Assembly: GCA_000471925.1 (NCBI GenBank)
Contig: CP006667.1
Location: forward strand, 3,348,001-3,412,000
From: Ralstonia pickettii DTP0602
GTDB lineage: Bacteria; Pseudomonadota; Gammaproteobacteria; Burkholderiales; Burkholderiaceae
Length of the DNA: 64,000 bases
Reading direction: 5' to 3'
The notes under the pieces were generated by a model. That model was given only the letters and a program-made list of their open reading frames with translations, did no database searches and was not told the DNA's origin. A program made the translations under genes and the position numbers. This document shows, in pieces, positions 8,430 through 18,607 of this stretch (the stretch's first letter is position 1; the number at the start of each line of letters is the position of its first letter).

Positions 8430-11054
8430 TCAAACCTTTGAAGCCACCCACTCACTAACCCCAGCCAGCGCCTGCGGCAACTTGGCCGGCTCGGTACCAC
8501 CAGCCTGCGCCATATCCGGCCGGCCACCACCCTTGCCACCCACCTGCTGCGCCACAAAGTTGACCAGTTCGCCAGCCTTCACCTTGCCCGTCGCATCGGC
8601 AGTCACACCAGCAATCAGACTGACCTTGCCATCCGACACAGCACCCAGCACGATGGCCGCACTCTGCAGCTTGTCCTTCAGCTTGTCCATGGTCTCACGC
8701 AGCGTCTTGACGTCAGCGCCATCCAGTTGGGCAGCCAGCACCTTCAGCCCCTTGATGTCGACCGCCTGCGCCGCCAGCTCATCGCCCTGCGACGCCGCCA
8801 GCTTGCTCTTCAGGCGCTCCAGCTCCTTCTCCAGCGCCCGCACCTGGTCCTGCACCTGGCCGATACGCGGCACCAGCTCTGAAGGCTGGGCCTTCAGCGC
8901 CGCCGCGGCTTCGTTCAGCTTCGCATCCAGTTTCTGCAGGTAATGCAGCGCATTATCACCGGTGATGGCTTCCACTCGACGGATGCCGGCGGCCACGCCA
9001 CCTTCCATCACGATCTTGAACAGGCCGATGTCGCCGGTGCGGTGCACGTGGGTGCCGCCGCACAGTTCCTTCGAGGTGCCGATCGACAGCACGCGCACAT
9101 CATCGGCGTACTTCTCGCCGAACAGTGCCATCGCACCGCTCTTGACCGCGTCATCAAACGGCATGATCTCGGCGTGCGTGTCTTCGTTGCGCAGGATCTC
9201 GGCGTTGACGATCTCTTCCACGCGGCGGATCTGTTCGTCGGTCAGCGACGCATTGTGCGAGAAGTCGAAGCGGGTCTTGTCTGCATCCACCAGCGAGCCC
9301 TTCTGCTGCACGTGGCTGCCCAGCACTTCGCGCAGTGCCTTGTGCATCAGGTGGGTGGCCGAATGGTTGCGCACAGTGCGCGCACGGCGCAGCGCGTCGA
9401 CCCGTGCCGTCACGGCGTCGCCCACCTTCAGCGCGCCGCCTTCCAGCGTGCCCTGGTGGCCGAACACATCGGCCTGGATCTTGGTCGTGTCAGCCACGGC
9501 AAAGACAGCATTGCCTGCCTTCAGCACGCCCTGGTCACCAGCCTGGCCGCCGGATTCGGCGTAGAACGGGGTGTTGTCGAGCACCACCACGCCAGTCTGG
9601 CCCGGCTGCATGGCGTCGACCGCGGCACCGTCCACGTACAGCGCGGTGACCTTGGCCTGCGGCAGCTCCAGCTTCTCGTAGCCATGGAACACCGTCTTGT
9701 CACCGGTGTACTCCAGCCCCGCAGCCATCTTGAACTTGCCGGCAGCACGCGCCTGCTCGCGCTGGCGGCTCATCGCGGCGTCGAACGCCGCTTCATCCAC
9801 GCCGATTTCCTGCTCGCGGCAAACGTCCTGCGTCAGGTCGAGCGGGAAGCCGAAGGTGTCGTGCAGCTTGAACGCCAGCTCGCCGTCCAGCGTCTTGCCA
9901 CCCTTGAGCTTCAGGTCAGCCAGCGCGGCGTCCAGGATCGACATGCCGTTCTCGATGGTCTCGAAGAAGCGCTCTTCCTCGGCCTTCAGCACTTCGGTCA
10001 CGCGCGACTGGGCTTCAGCCAGTTCGGGATAGGCCTGGCCCATCTGCTCGACCAGATCGGCCACCATCTTGTGAAAGAACGGGGTCTTCTGGCCCAGCTT
10101 GTAGCCATGGCGGATGGCGCGGCGGATGATCCGGCGCAGCACGTAGCCGCGGCCTTCGTTGCCGGGGATCACGCCGTCGACGATCAGGAACGAGCACGCG
10201 CGGATATGGTCGGCAATGACCTTCAGCGAGTTCTGGTTCAGGTTGTCGATATGGGTCTCGCGCGCGGCAGCCTTGATCAGTGCCTGGAACAGGTCGATCT
10301 CATAGTTGCTGTGCACGTGCTGCAGCACCGCGGCGATGCGCTCCAGGCCCATGCCGGTGTCCACGCACGGCTTGGGCAGCGGCGTCATGTTGCCCTGCTC
10401 GTCGCGGTTGAACTGCATGAACACCAGGTTCCAGACCTCGATGTAGCGGTCGCCGTCTTCCTCGGGCGATCCGGGGGGGCCGCCCCACACTTCCGGGCCG
10501 TGGTCGTAGAAGATTTCCGAGCACGGGCCGCAGGGGCCGGTGTCGGCCATCTGCCAGAAGTTGTCCGAGGCGTAGCGCGCCCCCTTGTTGTCACCGATGC
10601 GCACGATGCGCTCGGCCGGCACGCCCACTTCCTTGGCCCAGATGTCGTAGGCCTCGTCGTCTTCGGCGTAGACCGTCACCCACAGCTTCTCGGCCGGGAG
10701 CTGGTAGGTCTTGGTCAGCAGTTCCCACGCGTACAGGATGGCATCGCGCTTGAAGTAGTCGCCAAACGAGAAGTTGCCCAGCATCTCGAAGAACGTATGG
10801 TGGCGGGCGGTGTAGCCCACGTTCTCCAGGTCGTTGTGCTTGCCGCCGGCGCGCACCGAGCGCTGCGACGAGGTCGCGCGGGTGTACGAGCGCTTATCGG
10901 TGCCCAGGAACACGTCCTTGAACTGCACCATGCCGGAATTGGTGAACAGCAGCGTCGGGTCGTTCGCCGGCACCAGGCTGGACGAGCGGACCACGGTATG
11001 GCCCTTCGATTCGAAGAACTGCAGGAACTTGCTGCGAATGTCTGAGACTTTCAT
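8430..11054 (-). CDS. alaS: Alanyl-tRNA synthetase
   Basis: A protein of 874 residues, close to the E. coli enzyme. It charges tRNA-Ala and removes mischarged Ser or Gly. The start at 11054 gives the classic N-terminus [19 protein letters not shown]. The class II core follows ([17 protein letters not shown]; later [13 protein letters not shown]). The editing domain has the zinc-binding [16 protein letters not shown] and CGGTHV motifs, and the C-Ala coiled-coil and Gly-rich segment ([18 protein letters not shown]) are complete. An in-frame extension upstream to 11228 was rejected because it has no family counterpart. Confidence 0.97.
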   Translation of the reverse strand: MKVSDIRSKFLQFFESKGHTVVRSSSLVPANDPTLLFTNSGMVQFKDVFLGTDKRSYTRATSSQRSVRAGGKHNDLENVGYTARHHTFFEMLGNFSFGDYFKRDAILYAWELLTKTYQLPAEKLWVTVYAEDDEAYDIWAKEVGVPAERIVRIGDNKGARYASDNFWQMADTGPCGPCSEIFYDHGPEVWGGPPGSPEEDGDRYIEVWNLVFMQFNRDEQGNMTPLPKPCVDTGMGLERIAAVLQHVHSNYEIDLFQALIKAAARETHIDNLNQNSLKVIADHIRACSFLIVDGVIPGNEGRGYVLRRIIRRAIRHGYKLGQKTPFFHKMVADLVEQMGQAYPELAEAQSRVTEVLKAEEERFFETIENGMSILDAALADLKLKGGKTLDGELAFKLHDTFGFPLDLTQDVCREQEIGVDEAAFDAAMSRQREQARAAGKFKMAAGLEYTGDKTVFHGYEKLELPQAKVTALYVDGAAVDAMQPGQTGVVVLDNTPFYAESGGQAGDQGVLKAGNAVFAVADTTKIQADVFGHQGTLEGGALKVGDAVTARVDALRRARTVRNHSATHLMHKALREVLGSHVQQKGSLVDADKTRFDFSHNASLTDEQIRRVEEIVNAEILRNEDTHAEIMPFDDAVKSGAMALFGEKYADDVRVLSIGTSKELCGGTHVHRTGDIGLFKIVMEGGVAAGIRRVEAITGDNALHYLQKLDAKLNEAAAALKAQPSELVPRIGQVQDQVRALEKELERLKSKLAASQGDELAAQAVDIKGLKVLAAQLDGADVKTLRETMDKLKDKLQSAAIVLGAVSDGKVSLIAGVTADATGKVKAGELVNFVAQQVGGKGGGRPDMAQAGGTEPAKLPQALAGVSEWVASKV

Positions 11055-11350
11055 GGGATGGCGGACGCTTGCCGCACTTAACAAGGCGCGACGAGTCAGT
11101 ATTGGATTTGCAAACCGTTGATTATACGGGCAAGCCAGCCCGCAAGGCACACCGGGGCCGGCGCCTCGGGCCCGGCCGGCTATCGCCCAAATCCCACGCC
11201 ATAAAGAGCCCGATGCGCCACCCGTCACCCCGCCTCGCCCAAGCCCGGTGGTACAGTGCAGGCAACCCGCGCCGCCCCCTTCAGCGTCGCAGCGCCGGCA
11301 GCCGGTTTTCCGATTCTTCCCCCGCCCTACCTCAGCATTCGCCTACCGCC

Positions 11351-12571
11351 ATGGGAGCCTTAAGCCATCTCCGCGTCCTCGACCTGACCCGCGTCCTTGC
11401 CGGGCCCTGGTGCGCCCAGAACCTAGCCGACTTCGGCGCCGATGTGATCAAGGTCGAGCGTCCCGGCGCGGGCGACGACACCCGCACCTGGGGCCCGCCC
11501 TGGCTCAAGGACGCGGACGGCCGCGACACCGCCGAGGCCGCCTACTACCTGGCCGCCAACCGCAACAAGCGCTCGGTCACCTGTGACATCAGCACGCCGG
11601 AAGGCCAGCAGATCGTGCGCGAACTGGCCGCGCAGAGCGATGTGGTGCTGGAGAACTACAAGGTCGGCCAGCTGAAGAAGTACGGCCTGGACTATGAATC
11701 GCTCAGGCAGGTCAAGCCCGACCTGATCTACTGCTCGGTCACCGGCTTCGGCCAGACCGGCCCATACGCCGCGCGCCCCGGCTACGACTTCATCATCCAG
11801 GGCATGGGCGGCTTCATGAGCCTGACCGGCGAGCGCGACGACCTGCCGGGCGGCGGCCCGCAGAAGGCCGGCGTGGCCATCTCCGACCTGATGACCGGCC
11901 AGTACGCCACCATCGCCGTGCTGGCGGCGCTGGCGCACCGCGACCGCACCGGCGAGGGCCAGTACATCGACATGGCGCTGCTGGACGTGCAGGTGGCGAT
12001 GCTGGCCAACATGAACACCAACTACCTGGCCAGCGGCGAGGCGCCGCGCCGCTGGGGCAACGCGCACCCCAACATCGTCCCCTACCAGACCTTTCAAGCC
12101 GCCGACGGCTGGCTGATCGTGGCGGTGGGCAACGACGGGCAGTTCCGCAAGTTCGTCACGGACGGCGGCAAGCCCGAGCTGGCCGACGACCCGCGCTTTG
12201 CCACCAACCCGCAGCGCGTGGCCAACCGCGACGTGCTGGTGCCGATCCTGGCCGAGATGGTGCGCCCGCGCACCCGCGCGCAGTGGATCCGCGACCTGGA
12301 GGCGGCCGGCGTGCCGTGCGGCCCGATCAACACGCTCGACGACGTGTTCCAGGACGACCAGGTCAAGGCGCGCGGCCTGCGCGTGGACCTGCCCCACCCG
12401 AGCGCCGGCGAGGTCAAGCTGGTCGGGAGCCCGATCAAGATGAGCGCCACGCCGCCCGAGGCGCTGCGCCATCCGCCGCTGCTGGGCGAGCACACCGACA
12501 CGGTGCTGGCCGAGACGCTGGGCTACAGTGCTGAGCAGATCGAAGCACTACGTGCAAAGGGTGTGCTGTAA
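11351..12571 (+). CDS. CaiB/BaiF (class III) CoA-transferase
   Basis: A class III CoA-transferase of 406 residues, a full-length member. Such enzymes move CoA between carboxylic acids through an Asp-anhydride intermediate. Visible are the N-terminal LRVLDLTRVLAGPWCAQNLADFGA, the Rossmann-like GADVIKVERP segment, and the catalytic Asp region AGVAISDLMTGQYA near residue 178. The ATG at 11351 fits this N-terminus; the longer open frame is antisense-type sequence upstream of alaS. The substrate cannot be read from sequence; formyl-, succinyl- and other acyl-CoA donors are possible. Confidence 0.88.
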   Translation: MGALSHLRVLDLTRVLAGPWCAQNLADFGADVIKVERPGAGDDTRTWGPPWLKDADGRDTAEAAYYLAANRNKRSVTCDISTPEGQQIVRELAAQSDVVLENYKVGQLKKYGLDYESLRQVKPDLIYCSVTGFGQTGPYAARPGYDFIIQGMGGFMSLTGERDDLPGGGPQKAGVAISDLMTGQYATIAVLAALAHRDRTGEGQYIDMALLDVQVAMLANMNTNYLASGEAPRRWGNAHPNIVPYQTFQAADGWLIVAVGNDGQFRKFVTDGGKPELADDPRFATNPQRVANRDVLVPILAEMVRPRTRAQWIRDLEAAGVPCGPINTLDDVFQDDQVKARGLRVDLPHPSAGEVKLVGSPIKMSATPPEALRHPPLLGEHTDTVLAETLGYSAEQIEALRAKGVL

Positions 12572-12694
12572 GATTCTCCTCCTGCCGGCGGCGAGGTCTT
12601 GCCGTCGGCGCTTTCCGGAAGCCGTTCTGTCCCCGACTGAAGTCCCTTCCCCGGGCTGGCGCCCTGCCGGCTCGCGCAAAGCCAAGGAGAAACC

Positions 12695-13150
12695 ATGCTG
12701 ACCGATGCCATCCTGGCCTTCCTGCATTTCCTTGCCATCTTCGTCCTGATCACCCTGATGGCCGCCGAGGCGGTGGTGCTGCGCCCGGAAATCACGCCGG
12801 CCGCGGTGCGGCGCCTGTCGCTGTACGACCTGTTCTACTTCCTGTCCGCGATGGTGGTGCTGGGCACCGGCCTGCTGCGCCTGTTCTACGGCGCCAAGGG
12901 CCTCGACTTCTACCTGCACAATCCGTGGTTCCACGCCAAGGTGGGCGTGTTCGTGCTGATCGCGCTGTGCTCGCTGCCGCCGACCTTTGCCATTGCGCGC
13001 TGGCGCAAGCAGGCGCGCAGGCTGCCGGATTACGTGCCGCCGCCGTCCGAGCTGAAGGCGGCGCGCCGCTGGGTCATGATCGAGGCCCACCTGCTGATCC
13101 TGCTGCCGTTGTGCGCCGTGATGATGGCGCGCGGCATCGGTGCCCGATAA
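12695..13150 (+). CDS. DUF2214 family inner-membrane protein
   Basis: A protein of 151 residues with four hydrophobic helices, at about residues 5-25, 48-65, 83-102 and 128-146. The pattern AILAFLHFLAIFVLITLMAAE, the YDLFYFLSAMVVLGTGLLRL segment and the His in HAKVGVFVLIAL match the DUF2214 family, whose function is not established. The gene has a good AAGGAG site before its ATG and ends 27 bp before the Bug receptor gene. Confidence 0.8.
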   Translation: MLTDAILAFLHFLAIFVLITLMAAEAVVLRPEITPAAVRRLSLYDLFYFLSAMVVLGTGLLRLFYGAKGLDFYLHNPWFHAKVGVFVLIALCSLPPTFAIARWRKQARRLPDYVPPPSELKAARRWVMIEAHLLILLPLCAVMMARGIGAR

Positions 13151-13177
13151 CAATTCCAATCCTGCTGTAGTCCCGAC

Positions 13178-14173
13178 ATGCTGAAGAAACTGCTTGCCGC
13201 CGCCATGATGGCGGCGATGGTCCCCGCCACGGCCGCCATGGCGGCTGCCTCGTATCCGACCAAGCCGGTCCGCTTCGTGGTGCCCTACCCGGCCGGCGGC
13301 CCGCTCGACACCGTCGCGCGCGCCATCGGCGAGAAGCTGCGCGACAGCCTGGGCCAGCCGGTAGTGGTGGAGAACAAACCGGGCGCCGGCGGCAACCTGG
13401 GCGCGGACTACGTCGCCAAGCAGCCGGCCGATGGCTACACCATCGTGATGGGCGCGGTGGCCACGCATGCCATCAACCCGACGCTGTTCAGCAAGATGCC
13501 GTACGACCCCGTGAAAGACTTCGCGCCGATCACGCTGGTGGCGGACGTGCCCAATGTGCTGGTGATGCACCCCGGCAAGGCGGCCGAACTGCATATCAAC
13601 AATGTGCGCGACCTGGTCGCGTACGCGCGCAAGAACCCGGGCAAGCTGGACTACGCCTCCGGTGGCAACGGCAGCGCCGGCCACCTGTCGGGCGAGCTGT
13701 TCAAGAGCATGGCCAAGGTCAGCATGGTCCATATCCCCTACAACGGCGCCGCACCGGCGCAGCTGTCAGTGCTGTCGGGCCAGACCGACCTGATCTTCGA
13801 CAACCTGGCTTCGGCGTCGGCGAATATCAAGGCAGGCAAGCTCAAGGCCTTTGCCGTGACCACCGCGGGCCGTGCAGCGGCGTTCCCGGAGCTGCCGACC
13901 ATTGCCGAGGCGGGCAAGGGCCTGGGGCTGGAGGGCTTCGATATCTCGACCTGGTTCGGTGTGTTCGCGCCGGCCAACACGCCGCGGGAGATCGTCGAGC
14001 GGCTTAACCAAGAGATCGTGGCGATCCTGAAGACCGATGATATGAAGGCACGGCTGGCGCGCATCGGGGCGCAGCCGGCGCCGACCACGCCGGAGCAGTT
14101 TTCGGCGTTGATCCAGCGGGAACTGAAGAAGTATGCGCAGATCGTGAAGGTGTCGGGGGCGAAGGTGGACTGA
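13178..14173 (+). CDS. Bug-family tripartite tricarboxylate transporter substrate-binding protein
   Basis: A periplasmic receptor of 331 residues. The signal peptide covers residues 1-23 (MLKKLLAAAMMAAM to MAA). The mature part starts with SYPTKPVRFVVPYPAGGPLD, the Bug motif, followed by VENKPGAGGNLGADYVA and the second-lobe segments IPYNGAAPAQL and GQTDLIFDNL. Bug proteins bind carboxylates for TctAB-type carriers, but many are orphan receptors. The nearest tctB-tctA pair begins about 2.2 kb downstream beyond a leftward antiporter gene, so pairing is possible but unproven. Ligand unknown. Confidence 0.92.
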   Translation: MLKKLLAAAMMAAMVPATAAMAAASYPTKPVRFVVPYPAGGPLDTVARAIGEKLRDSLGQPVVVENKPGAGGNLGADYVAKQPADGYTIVMGAVATHAINPTLFSKMPYDPVKDFAPITLVADVPNVLVMHPGKAAELHINNVRDLVAYARKNPGKLDYASGGNGSAGHLSGELFKSMAKVSMVHIPYNGAAPAQLSVLSGQTDLIFDNLASASANIKAGKLKAFAVTTAGRAAAFPELPTIAEAGKGLGLEGFDISTWFGVFAPANTPREIVERLNQEIVAILKTDDMKARLARIGAQPAPTTPEQFSALIQRELKKYAQIVKVSGAKVD

Positions 14174-14193
14174 GGCCAGAGAGTCTTTCATTT

Positions 14194-14231
14194 GCAAGGA
14201 AAAAGGCGGCCGCGGCCGCCTTTTTCCTTGC
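14194..14231. terminator. Bidirectional terminator: 38-nt perfect palindrome
   Basis: GCAAGGAAAAAGGCGGCC and its exact complement meet around a central GC. The A-run in the left arm and T-run in the right arm make a terminator for both the Bug gene (rightward) and the antiporter gene (leftward). Confidence 0.85.
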
Positions 14232-14257
14232 GCCGGCGTGTTTGCATCTGGGGCGCC

Positions 14258-16036
14258 CTACTCCGCCCCCCGCGCCTGCGCAGCCTTGCGCCGCTTCCAT
14301 ATCCGCCCGCCGGAATCCCCCTCCAGCCGCGGCAACAGCAATCCGACCTGCAGGATCTGCGGCCCTTCCATCCGCATCACCGTCAACGGCAACCCCGCAA
14401 TCTCGACACTGTCGCCCTCCACCGGCGGCGAGGTGAACACCCGCTGCATCGCCGCTTCCAGCGTAAGCGGTTCTTCTTCTGGCGTCAGTGCACGCGTGCC
14501 ATACATCGCCGCCACGTCCCGCAGCGGCGCATCCCCCGACAGCAGGAAATCGTGCGAGACCTCTTCCCAGGTCGGCGCGCGCCCCGGCGCCTGGAACATC
14601 GCCGACAGCATCGGCAGCGTCGTGGTCGGCGCCAGTACGCAGACGCTGTCGCCGGCGCGCAGCATGGTCTGGTCAGGCGCCACCAGCGCGTCGTCGCGCG
14701 CCACCGTCATCAGGCTGCAGCGTGGCGGCAGTTCGAGCTGGTCGGCACGCACGTTCTCCACCGGTGCGTTCGGGCCCACGCAGAACTGCATCACTTCCAG
14801 GATCGGCGCGCGTGTGCCGCGCAGGCGCGAGCGCGCGACCGGCTCCGGGTAGCCCGGCCGGCGCACGCGCGCCAGCCGCGCCGCCACCGACACCGTGGTG
14901 CCCTGGAACAGCAGGCTGGCCAGCACCACGGCAAAGGCAATGCGGAATAGCAGCCCGGATTGCGGCACCTCGCGCAGCAGTGGGAATAGCGCCAGCACGA
15001 TCGGCACCGCGCCACGCAGTCCCATCCAGGCGATAAATCCGGTCTCGCGCGCATTGAAGCGGAACGGCAGCAGCGCCAGCCACACCGCCACCGGGCGCGC
15101 CACCAGCATCAGGAAGGCGGCTACCGCCGCGGCCGGTCCGGCCACTTCCCAGATCCGGTGCGGCGACACCAGCAGGCCGAGCAGCAGGAACATCGCCGAT
15201 TGCGCCAGCCAGGCCATGCCGTCCATCGCGCGCATGGTGTCGGGCGTGACGGCGCGTTCGCGGTTGCCGACCAGCATGCCGGTCAGGTACACCGCCAGGA
15301 AGCCGCTGCCGCCGGCGGTCTGCACCAGCGCGAATACCATCGCGCCGCCCGAGCACAGCATGATCGCCTGCAGGCCCTCGGCGACCTGGATGCGCTCCAG
15401 CACGCGCGCCAGGCAATAGCCCAGCGCCAGGCCAAGCACGCCGCCCACGCCGAACTGCACCAGCAGCCGCGTGACCAGGCCCAGCGGCGTCAGGCCATCG
15501 GGCGCGGTCAGCCATTCGATCAGCGTCAGGGTCAGGAAGATCGCCATCGGGTCGTTGATGCCCGACTCGATCTCGAGCACGCTCGCCACCCGGTCCTTCA
15601 GGCGGATGCCGCTGCTGTGGAGCATCGAGAACACCGCCGCGGCGTCAGTCGACCCGACAATCGCGCCGAGCAGCAGCCCGAGCCGCCAGTCGATGCCCAG
15701 CAGCCACGCGGCAAACACCCCCACCAGCGCCGCCGTCACCAGCACGCCCACGGTCGCCAGCGACAGCGATGGCCTGAGCGCCACCCGGAAAGTGGCAAAG
15801 CGCGTGCGCAGCCCGCCGTCGAGCAGGATGATCGCCAGCGCCAGGTTGCCCACCAGGAAGCTCAGCCAGGTGTCGGAAAAGCGGATGCCACCCGGCCCGT
15901 CCACGCCCGCCAGCATGCCCACGGCCAGGAAGACCAGCAGGAACGGCACGCCCAGGCGTGCCGAGAAGGCGCCCAGCACGATGCCCAGGGACATCACGAC
16001 GGCGCCGATCAGGATGACGTGGTCGATGCTCTCCAA
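14258..16036 (-). CDS. CPA1-type potassium/proton antiporter (NhaP2/CvrA-like)
   Basis: A protein of 592 residues, near the size of E. coli NhaP2. A membrane domain of about 12 helices (residues 1-390) is followed by a TrkA-C regulatory domain (RADQLELPPRCSLMTV) and a C-terminal CorC/HlyC-like domain. The ion-path motif appears in VGSTDAAAVFSML and IESGINDPMAIFLT. I chose the TTG at 16036 because AAGGAG lies just upstream and the protein then begins with the family N-terminus (M)ESIDHVILIGAVV. The ATG at 16264 would add a 76-residue non-homologous tail. Confidence 0.86.
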   Translation of the reverse strand: MESIDHVILIGAVVMSLGIVLGAFSARLGVPFLLVFLAVGMLAGVDGPGGIRFSDTWLSFLVGNLALAIILLDGGLRTRFATFRVALRPSLSLATVGVLVTAALVGVFAAWLLGIDWRLGLLLGAIVGSTDAAAVFSMLHSSGIRLKDRVASVLEIESGINDPMAIFLTLTLIEWLTAPDGLTPLGLVTRLLVQFGVGGVLGLALGYCLARVLERIQVAEGLQAIMLCSGGAMVFALVQTAGGSGFLAVYLTGMLVGNRERAVTPDTMRAMDGMAWLAQSAMFLLLGLLVSPHRIWEVAGPAAAVAAFLMLVARPVAVWLALLPFRFNARETGFIAWMGLRGAVPIVLALFPLLREVPQSGLLFRIAFAVVLASLLFQGTTVSVAARLARVRRPGYPEPVARSRLRGTRAPILEVMQFCVGPNAPVENVRADQLELPPRCSLMTVARDDALVAPDQTMLRAGDSVCVLAPTTTLPMLSAMFQAPGRAPTWEEVSHDFLLSGDAPLRDVAAMYGTRALTPEEEPLTLEAAMQRVFTSPPVEGDSVEIAGLPLTVMRMEGPQILQVGLLLPRLEGDSGGRIWKRRKAAQARGAE

Positions 16037-16398
16037 ACCGCTCCTTTCGTTGCATTGAGGTGCCTTGCGGAACCTTTCAAACCTGACAGCATGCCACCCT
16101 TGCGCCGCGCGGCAGGTCCGCGCAGGGTGCCCCGGATGATAGCGCAGCAGCCCCCACGCAGCCCCGCCCGCCCGCCCGCGAAGCGGCCTCCAGTCTGGCC
16201 CGGCGGCGCTTTTAAGCGCTGATTCACTAGGGGATACCCTCAGCATGACCCTGTTTGCAGACATCTGAAAGGTAGCTGAAAGGTCGCCCCCTTAACTTCC
16301 ACCCTGCCCGCAGGAGGGCCCCCTTCTTCATCGCGCATTGACGCAGTGCAGCAAGGGGCCCGCCACAGATTTCAAGCGTCTTTTCGAGGAGATTCACT
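16037..16398. other. Divergent intergenic region between the antiporter gene and tctB
   Basis: This 362-bp stretch has no convincing gene. It contains a small palindrome GCGCTTTTAAGCGC at 16206-16219 and two close copies of CTGAAAGGT at about 16265 and 16276, which could be regulatory. No clear promoter consensus was identified. Confidence 0.5.
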
Positions 16399-16860
16399 TT
16401 GCGCATACGTAGCCAAAAGGACTTCGCCTCCGGCCTGATGTTCATCCTGGTCGGATTCGGCTTTTCCTGGGTCGCACGCGGCTATTCCATGGGAACTGCC
16501 GCAAAAATGGGACCTGGATACTTCCCGTTCTGGCTCGGCATCGTGCTTGCCCTGCTGGGCGTGCTGGTGCTGGCTGGTTCGCTGTCGTCCAAGATGGAAC
16601 AAGACAGCCTGGCCCGCTGGGACATCAAGACGCTGCTGTGGATTCTCGGTTCGGTGGTGCTGTTCGGCCTGCTGCTGAAGCCGCTGGGCATGGTGCTGTC
16701 GGTGCTGGTGCTGGTGCTGGTGTCGTCGATGGCCAGCCACGAGTTCAGCTGGAAGGGCGCCATCCTCAACGCGATCATCCTGGTGCTGATCAGCCTGGGC
16801 GCGTTCGTGTACGGCATCAACCTGCAGATGCCGGTGTGGCCGGCTTTCCTGGCAAGCTAA
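16399..16860 (+). CDS. tctB: TctB-like small subunit of a tripartite tricarboxylate transporter
   Basis: A protein of 153 residues with four hydrophobic segments (about residues 10-28, 45-62, 78-108 in two helices, 122-140), matching the TctB family. The GTAAKMGPGYFPFWLG motif after the first helix is characteristic. The start is a TTG at 16399 preceded by GAGGAG, and the next gene tctA begins 13 bp after the stop, so the pair is an operon. TctB is the poorly conserved membrane partner of TctA in carboxylate:cation symport. Confidence 0.9.
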   Translation: MRIRSQKDFASGLMFILVGFGFSWVARGYSMGTAAKMGPGYFPFWLGIVLALLGVLVLAGSLSSKMEQDSLARWDIKTLLWILGSVVLFGLLLKPLGMVLSVLVLVLVSSMASHEFSWKGAILNAIILVLISLGAFVYGINLQMPVWPAFLAS

Positions 16861-16873
16861 GGAGCCCGCCAAC

Positions 16874-18376
16874 ATGGAACTTCTAACCAACCTGGGTCTG
16901 GGCTTTTCCACCGCCCTGACCTTCCAGAACCTCGCGTACGCCTTCCTGGGCTGCGTGCTGGGTACCCTGATCGGCGTGCTGCCGGGCCTGGGGCCGCTGG
17001 CCACCATCGCCATGCTGCTGCCGGTGACCTACACGCTGCCGCCGGTGGCCGCGCTGATCATGCTGGCCGGTATCTACTACGGCGCCCAGTACGGCGGCTC
17101 GACCACCGCCATCCTGGTGAACCTGCCCGGTGAATCGTCCTCGGTGGTGACAACCATCGACGGCTACCAGATGGCAAGACGAGGGCGAGCGGGGGTGGCG
17201 CTGGCGACAGCGGGCCTGGGCTCGTTCTTCGCCGGCTGCGTCGCCACCATGATCCTGGCCGCCTTTGCCGCGCCGCTGTCCGAACTGGCGTTCAAGTTCG
17301 GCCCCGCCGAATACTTCTCGCTGATGGTGCTGGGCCTGATCGGCGCCGTGGTGCTGGCTTCGGGTTCGCTGGTCAAGGCCATCGCCATGATCGTGCTGGG
17401 CCTGCTGCTGGGCCTGGTCGGTACCGACGTGAACTCGGGCGCCGCGCGCTTCTCGTTCGACGTGCCGGAACTGACTGACGGCCTGAACTTCGTCTCGGTG
17501 GCAATGGGTATCTTCGGCTTTGCTGAAATCATCGCCAACCTGGAGCAGAAGGAGCACCGCGAGACCTTCACTGACCACATCACCAACCTGTTCCCGACCA
17601 AGGAAGACTTCAAGCGCATGATCCCCGCGGTGCTGCGCGGCACCTTGCTGGGCTCCGCACTGGGCATCCTGCCTGGCGGCGGCGCATCGCTGGCCTCGTT
17701 CGCGGCGTACTCGCTGGAGAAGAAGACCTCCAAGTACCCGCAGGAATTCGGCAAGGGCGCGATCGAAGGCGTGGCGGGTCCGGAATCGGCCAACAACGCT
17801 GCCTCGCAAACGTCGTTCATCCCGCTGCTGACGCTGGGCATTCCGCCCAACGCGGTGATGGCGCTGATGGTGGGTGCCATGACCATCCACAACATCCAGC
17901 CCGGCCCGCAGGTGATGACCAGCAACCCGGCGCTGTTCTGGGGCCTGATCGCCTCGATGTGGATCGGCAACCTGATGCTGATCATCCTGAACCTGCCGCT
18001 GATCGGCATCTGGGTGAAACTGCTGAAGGTGCCCTACCGCTACCTGTACCCGGCCATCCTGACGTTCTGCTGCATCGGCGTGTACTCGGTCCAGAACACC
18101 ACCTTCGACGTGTTCCAGACCGCTGCCTTCGGCGTGGTGGGCTACCTGTTCATCAAGCTCAAGTGCGAACCCGCTCCGCTGCTGCTTGGCTTCGTGCTGG
18201 GGCCGATGATGGAAGAGAACTTCCGCCGCTCGCTGCTGCTGTCGCGTGGTGACTTCAGCGTGTTCGTGACCCGTCCGCTGTCGCTGGGTCTGCTGATCGC
18301 CGCCGCGGTGCTGGTGCTGATCGTGGCGATGCCGGCGATCAAGGCCAAGCGCGAAGAAGCGTTCCAGGAAGAGTAA
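16874..18376 (+). CDS. tctA: TctA-like large subunit of a tripartite tricarboxylate transporter
   Basis: A membrane protein of 500 residues with about 12 helices, full length for TctA. Hallmarks are the first Gly-rich loop LIGVLPGLGPLATIAMLLP, the YYGAQYGGSTTAILVNLPGE motif, the second-half repeat GILPGGGASLASFAAY and GVAGPESANNAASQTSF. It forms the ion-coupled channel for carboxylates delivered by a Bug receptor. No receptor gene is directly attached to this tctBA pair; two Bug genes lie elsewhere in the window. A strong terminator follows. Confidence 0.95.
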   Translation: MELLTNLGLGFSTALTFQNLAYAFLGCVLGTLIGVLPGLGPLATIAMLLPVTYTLPPVAALIMLAGIYYGAQYGGSTTAILVNLPGESSSVVTTIDGYQMARRGRAGVALATAGLGSFFAGCVATMILAAFAAPLSELAFKFGPAEYFSLMVLGLIGAVVLASGSLVKAIAMIVLGLLLGLVGTDVNSGAARFSFDVPELTDGLNFVSVAMGIFGFAEIIANLEQKEHRETFTDHITNLFPTKEDFKRMIPAVLRGTLLGSALGILPGGGASLASFAAYSLEKKTSKYPQEFGKGAIEGVAGPESANNAASQTSFIPLLTLGIPPNAVMALMVGAMTIHNIQPGPQVMTSNPALFWGLIASMWIGNLMLIILNLPLIGIWVKLLKVPYRYLYPAILTFCCIGVYSVQNTTFDVFQTAAFGVVGYLFIKLKCEPAPLLLGFVLGPMMEENFRRSLLLSRGDFSVFVTRPLSLGLLIAAAVLVLIVAMPAIKAKREEAFQEE

Positions 18377-18405
18377 GCAGGGAAATACGCCGAACGCAAG
18401 ACTAA

Positions 18406-18430
18406 GGGCACCGCGAGGTGCCCTTTTTTT
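18406..18430 (+). terminator. Rho-independent terminator of tctBA
   Basis: The stem GGGCACC/GGTGCCC with loop GCGA is followed by seven T residues, 30 bp after the tctA stop. Confidence 0.9.
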
Positions 18431-18607
18431 ACGTGACCGTTCAGGAACAAAAAGCGCCAACCGCACACTGCTGTTGTCCTGGCGTTGCGACACAACAAGA
18501 ATCCGCTAGGTTGAGGTTGGCCCTGCGCGACCGCCGCCCGGTCCGCGACGACCTATATTACTGACACGTGGACAACTGTCGCGATGAGCGCGTCGGAGGT
18601 TGAGATC

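Noticed and set aside
8943..11045. Open frame of 700 codons on the plus strand
   Set aside because: It is exactly antisense to alaS, has a His/Gln/Arg/Ala-rich composition typical of high-GC shadow frames, and shows no domain.
16883..18493. Open frame of 536 codons on the minus strand
   Set aside because: It is antisense to tctA, very rich in His, Gln and Arg, and has no recognisable motif.
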